Origin: a virus
DNA: 64,000 nt
Reading direction: 5' to 3' (one strand)
Virus record (IMG/VR): IMGVR_UViG_3300025598_000027
Coordinates: 34,765 to 98,764 of that record
Below, one piece after another: positions 61,965-64,000 of the stretch. Below the pieces are notes generated by a model. It was given only the letters and a program-made list of their open reading frames with translations. It did not search any database and had not been told where the DNA came from. The number at the start of each line of letters is the position of its first letter. The stretch's first letter is position 1. A program made the translations under genes and the position numbers.

Positions 61965-62134
61965 ACACCTTTGTTTAACCAATCCTCGTGATACTTCAGC
62001 TGCATCGCGAGGAAATTTTTGGGCATATTCTCATCAGTCAAACCACCAAAGAGACCCTGGAGATAATCACTCAGGATCAGATTCTTGGCGCGACAGTAGA
62101 GAACGATCATTGGGATAAGGTCATGTTTCATCAT
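61961..62134 (-). CDS. Small unknown protein (57 residues)
   Basis: MMKHDLIPMIVLYCRAKNLI, LSDYLQGLFGGLTDENMPKN, FLAMQLKYHEDWLNKGV. Helical and soluble-looking. Its TGA overlaps the ATG of the GIY-YIG gene. The reading frame ends in register with its neighbour, and it fills the 170-base gap between two genes. Not recognised. Confidence 0.65.
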   Translation of the reverse strand: MMKHDLIPMIVLYCRAKNLILSDYLQGLFGGLTDENMPKNFLAMQLKYHEDWLNKGV

Positions 62135-62149
62135 TTCAACATCATACCC

Positions 62150-62539
62150 TCATTTGGTATTAATGTCAAGCATGTATTTTTTTAATTCCTTATCTTGTGG
62201 CTCGAGGGTCTCGCCAAGAAAGAAGATGCGATAACTCTCCGAACCATACTGACCGATACCATGAAGCTGTGTAGCGTCCTTACCATCCCAGCTTAGGAAG
62301 TCTATGCTCATCCGATAGATCGCCTTTGCACGCCGACGGTAGAGGCCCAGAGGCTTAATCATCTCTTCTATATCAATGATGCGGCTGCGAAGTAGAGCCT
62401 CTGGTGTTGGCCAGCGTTCAAGAAACTGTGGCAGTATCTGTTTTACTACCTTTCGATCAGTCAGGTTCAGCATCATGACTCCGACCATATGTTGCCATGG
62501 GCCATCAATCTGTTGCTGGACCATCAGATCTTCTCTCAT
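62150..62539 (-). CDS. MBD4-like DNA glycosylase (HhH-GPD family)
   Basis: A 129-residue enzyme close to the glycosylase domain of MBD4: PWQHMVGVMMLNLTDRKVVK, QFLERWPTPEALLRSRIIDI, EEMIKPLGLYRRRAKAIYRM. The helix-hairpin-helix is LHGIGQYGSESYRIFF, and the catalytic Asp lies in EPQDKELKKY. MBD4 removes T or U from mismatches with G. The start overlaps the upstream stop by one base (TGATG). It is shorter than cellular enzymes but has all active-site segments. Role in the phage (repair, or handling of deaminated or modified bases) is inferred. Confidence 0.85.
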   Translation of the reverse strand: MREDLMVQQQIDGPWQHMVGVMMLNLTDRKVVKQILPQFLERWPTPEALLRSRIIDIEEMIKPLGLYRRRAKAIYRMSIDFLSWDGKDATQLHGIGQYGSESYRIFFLGETLEPQDKELKKYMLDINTK

Positions 62540-62817
62540 CAGAAGCTTCCTACAGCTGGGGGATTGGCTGGGCGAGGAACGTTACGCCAGCTCTGGTCAA
62601 ATTTCCTTGGAGCACGACCCTTGGTGTGTTTCAGGTAGCCCTCGCGGAAGGAACGCCAGATATTCCTGTTACCGCTGAACCACATCTGCATATTCATATA
62701 GAAATTTGCACCATCACGCTGCTCGTCGAGAGCACAGTGTTTACCCTCGAGGTAGCCATACAGCCGCTCCTCTTCTTCAAGGGTCATGGTTCTTTTTGTT
62801 ACATTAATCTTCCGCAT
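62539..62817 (-). CDS. Unknown basic protein (92 residues)
   Basis: The ATG at 62817 overlaps the upstream gene by 14 bases; a second in-frame ATG at 62787 (MTLEEEERLYGYLEGKHCAL) is an alternative start. MRKINVTKRTMTLEEEERLY, DGANFYMNMQMWFSGNRNIW, RSFREGYLKHTKGRAPRKFD. Aromatic and basic residues suggest nucleic acid contact, but no family is recognised. It lies directly before the glycosylase gene and is coupled to it. Confidence 0.65.
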   Translation of the reverse strand: MRKINVTKRTMTLEEEERLYGYLEGKHCALDEQRDGANFYMNMQMWFSGNRNIWRSFREGYLKHTKGRAPRKFDQSWRNVPRPANPPAVGSF

Positions 62818-63073
62818 CACAATACTCTGTTCTCAGTTGATATACTTTATCTATAATTTGATTGATCGTCTCACATGCCTCGTGGAACTTAGCGTAGTCT
62901 TCTTCAGATATTTCTGCAATCGGAGGCTTGTAGTCTTTACCGTAGCTACATGCTTCCCAATCAGTATCCTTAACAAGGTCCCAATCAATAATATTGGTGT
63001 GGTCACCGACACCACGGGGAATATCATCTGTTCCACACCACATCACATTGTAGTCATCAATGTATACTTTCAT
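62804..63073 (-). CDS. Small acidic unknown protein (89 residues)
   Basis: The start at 63073 gives MKVYIDDYNVMWCGTDDIPR and an ATGA overlap with the upstream exported-protein gene; a longer form from 63118 is unlikely. VGDHTNIIDWDLVKDTDWEA and ISEEDYAKFHEACETINQII follow. Acidic, mixed alpha/beta, no signal. Not recognised. Confidence 0.65.
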   Translation of the reverse strand: MKVYIDDYNVMWCGTDDIPRGVGDHTNIIDWDLVKDTDWEACSYGKDYKPPIAEISEEDYAKFHEACETINQIIDKVYQLRTEYCDAED

Positions 63074-63366
63074 TCTGTCACCACACGCTTCCAATCGCCA
63101 CCCTTGGACTTCAACCAAAGATTGCCATCTTGACCGACAGCCATTGAAACCTGTTTGTCTGGATCATTGGCGCCCCAGCCGCCATCCAATGTTAAAAACA
63201 TACCATTTGCACTACTAACAGCAGGTTTGGTTTGTTTTTTAGTTCCTGACAATACAAGAGAGTTTTGTGAACTGTGAGGCTCGCCCTCGGGCTTTGGCTT
63301 TGCAAATGCCTCGACAGCCATAACAGGCGCCAGTGCAAGTGCTGCAAATAATCCACGTCTATTCAT
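63070..63366 (-). CDS. Exported protein with N-terminal signal sequence
   Basis: ATG at 63366 has an ideal ribosome site (GAGGAG) seven bases before it. MNRRGLFAALALAPVMAVEA-FA is a signal sequence with an RR-G-L-F core resembling a Tat motif and a probable cleavage after AFA. The mature part is about 75 residues (KPKPEGEPHSSQNSLVLSGT, ANGMFLTLDGGWGANDPDKQ, VSMAVGQDGNLWLKSKGGDW). A secreted phage protein among cytoplasmic genes is unusual. Function unknown. Confidence 0.75.
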   Translation of the reverse strand: MNRRGLFAALALAPVMAVEAFAKPKPEGEPHSSQNSLVLSGTKKQTKPAVSSANGMFLTLDGGWGANDPDKQVSMAVGQDGNLWLKSKGGDWKRVVTE

Positions 63367-63568
63367 AATCAAACTCCTCAGGATGTTCTTCTTTGTATTT
63401 CTTCCACATATTCATCGCTTTCTGCAACTGATAGCAATGTTCCATACGAATCTGTTGCATAATGCCAAACACGTTTGTGTTCTTATCCATCGCATCTAAC
63501 TTGTCGTAGCGTTTCTGCAAAGTATAGAGGACTACATCGTATTTTGGCTTACCAGCATCTTCACTCAT
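63359..63568 (-). CDS. Small unknown protein (69 residues)
   Basis: The ATG at 63568 overlaps the upstream stop (ATGA). MSEDAGKPKYDVVLYTLQKR, YDKLDAMDKNTNVFGIMQQI, RMEHCYQLQKAMNMWKKYKE, EHPEEFDYE. Helical and charged; no known domain. Its end overlaps the exported-protein gene. Confidence 0.65.
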   Translation of the reverse strand: MSEDAGKPKYDVVLYTLQKRYDKLDAMDKNTNVFGIMQQIRMEHCYQLQKAMNMWKKYKEEHPEEFDYE

Positions 63569-63819
63569 GGAGCAATTCCTACATCCCATGAATATGTTTC
63601 CGGACCATCTTCACCGCCATTTGCAGCTGCGATTAGTTCTTCATAGTAACCACCAGCCAATGCACGGACAGCCTGATCTATCACCCACATCTTGTGATGC
63701 TCTCCATCATGCATACCATGACGAATTAGAATGCGAAGTGCTTCTTCTGCATCATCGCGCCCCGCTTCAAAAATGCTTTCTATTATATCTTCAAATTGTT
63801 GTTCATAATCTATTGTCAT
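63565..63819 (-). CDS. Small unknown acidic protein (84 residues)
   Basis: MTIDYEQQFEDIIESIFEAG, RDDAEEALRILIRHGMHDGE, HHKMWVIDQAVRALAGGYYE, ELIAAANGGEDGPETYSWDV. A helical bundle with a His pair (GEHHKMW) near the middle. The ATG at 63819 overlaps the upstream stop. Not recognised. Confidence 0.65.
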   Translation of the reverse strand: MTIDYEQQFEDIIESIFEAGRDDAEEALRILIRHGMHDGEHHKMWVIDQAVRALAGGYYEELIAAANGGEDGPETYSWDVGIAP

Positions 63820-64000
63820 CACTTGTTTTTGGTCTCAATATAATTTTTAATTAGATATTCCATAAATTCTACTGTTGCGGTATTGAATGACCTAATTTTT
63901 TCAGCTTCTTCCGTAAGTCCCTCAAGTTCATGTATCCTAATCTGGAGCATGTTTATTCCAATTGTCTGAGCCACTGACTCCAATGTTTTATATTGTTCGG
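63819..64000 (-). CDS. Unknown gene, N-terminus beyond the window edge
   Basis: Open frame from the right edge to a TGA at 63819: EQYKTLESVAQTIGINMLQI, RIHELEGLTEEAEKIRSFNT, ATVEFMEYLIKNYIETKNK. A helical C-terminal part. Its stop overlaps the next ATG, as in the rest of this operon. No family recognised from this fragment. Confidence 0.6.
   Translation of the reverse strand, partial: EQYKTLESVAQTIGINMLQIRIHELEGLTEEAEKIRSFNTATVEFMEYLIKNYIETKNK

Noticed and set aside
62376-62856. Overlapping plus-strand frames opposite the glycosylase and basic protein
   Set aside because: The minus-strand frames have recognisable motifs and coupled starts; the plus frames do not.
1-64000. Prophage integrase, attachment site or insertion sequence
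   Set aside because: No integrase, transposase or flanking direct repeats were seen; the gene content is that of a lytic T4-like phage.

Overview
This window is part of a low-GC, contractile-tailed phage (myovirus) of the T4 superfamily. The marker genes are recognisable T4 homologues: baseplate wedge gp25, gp6, gp53 and gp8; hub gp27 and gp5; tube cap gp48; a tube-family protein; gp26; head completion nuclease gp4; single-strand binding protein gp32; helicase loader gp59; and late co-activator gp33. T4-type late promoters (TATAAATA or AATAAATAC) sit in the short intergenic gaps. The host is probably an alphaproteobacterium. The main reason is a phage-encoded tmRNA with the circularly permuted (two-piece) layout typical of that class and a tag starting AND. 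This host call is an inference.

Layout. (1) About 0-27.3 kb, minus strand: a very large adhesion locus. It holds a collagen-like fibre next to a 2OG-Fe(II) prolyl-hydroxylase-like enzyme, five glycine-rich adhesin-like proteins, a 1196-residue repeat fibre, two triple-LamG proteins, and a three-gene cassette (fibre base, 118-residue protein, adhesin) present three times with the adhesin type swapped. (2) 27.3-48.9 kb, minus strand: baseplate genes in near-T4 order. They read from gp48 (48.9 kb) through gp53, gp27, gp5 (OB part), a separate spike beta-helix, gp25, gp6, a protein at the gp7 position, an enlarged gp8 and a DUF4815-like protein carrying three tandem Hint (intein-like) domains. 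(3) 48.95-55.1 kb, plus strand: gp4, a conserved unknown, a tube-family protein, gp26 with a probable -1 frameshift extension, a holin-like protein, and a 998-residue tape-measure-like protein with an M15 peptidase domain. (4) 55.1-57.3 kb, minus strand: gp32, gp59, a small acidic protein and gp33. (5) 57.3-58.8 kb: tRNA-Met, tRNA-Arg, tiny membrane proteins, an HNH endonuclease gene and the permuted tmRNA. (6) 58.8-64 kb, minus strand: tightly overlapping small genes, mostly unknown, including an Api92-like protein, a GIY-YIG nuclease, an MBD4-like DNA glycosylase and an exported protein. The genes at both window edges are incomplete.

How it fits together. Regions 1-3 are late virion genes: hub, wedges and the fibres that decorate them. 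gp33 and the late promoters would drive them. gp59 and gp32 belong to replication and recombination. The spike protein gp5 lacks its usual lysozyme domain, and the cell-wall enzyme appears to have moved into the 998-residue protein. The most unusual items are the permuted phage tmRNA with its own late promoter, the three Hint domains at the end of a tail protein, the collagen-like fibre paired with a hydroxylase, the swapped adhesin cassettes, and the slippery site at the end of gp26.
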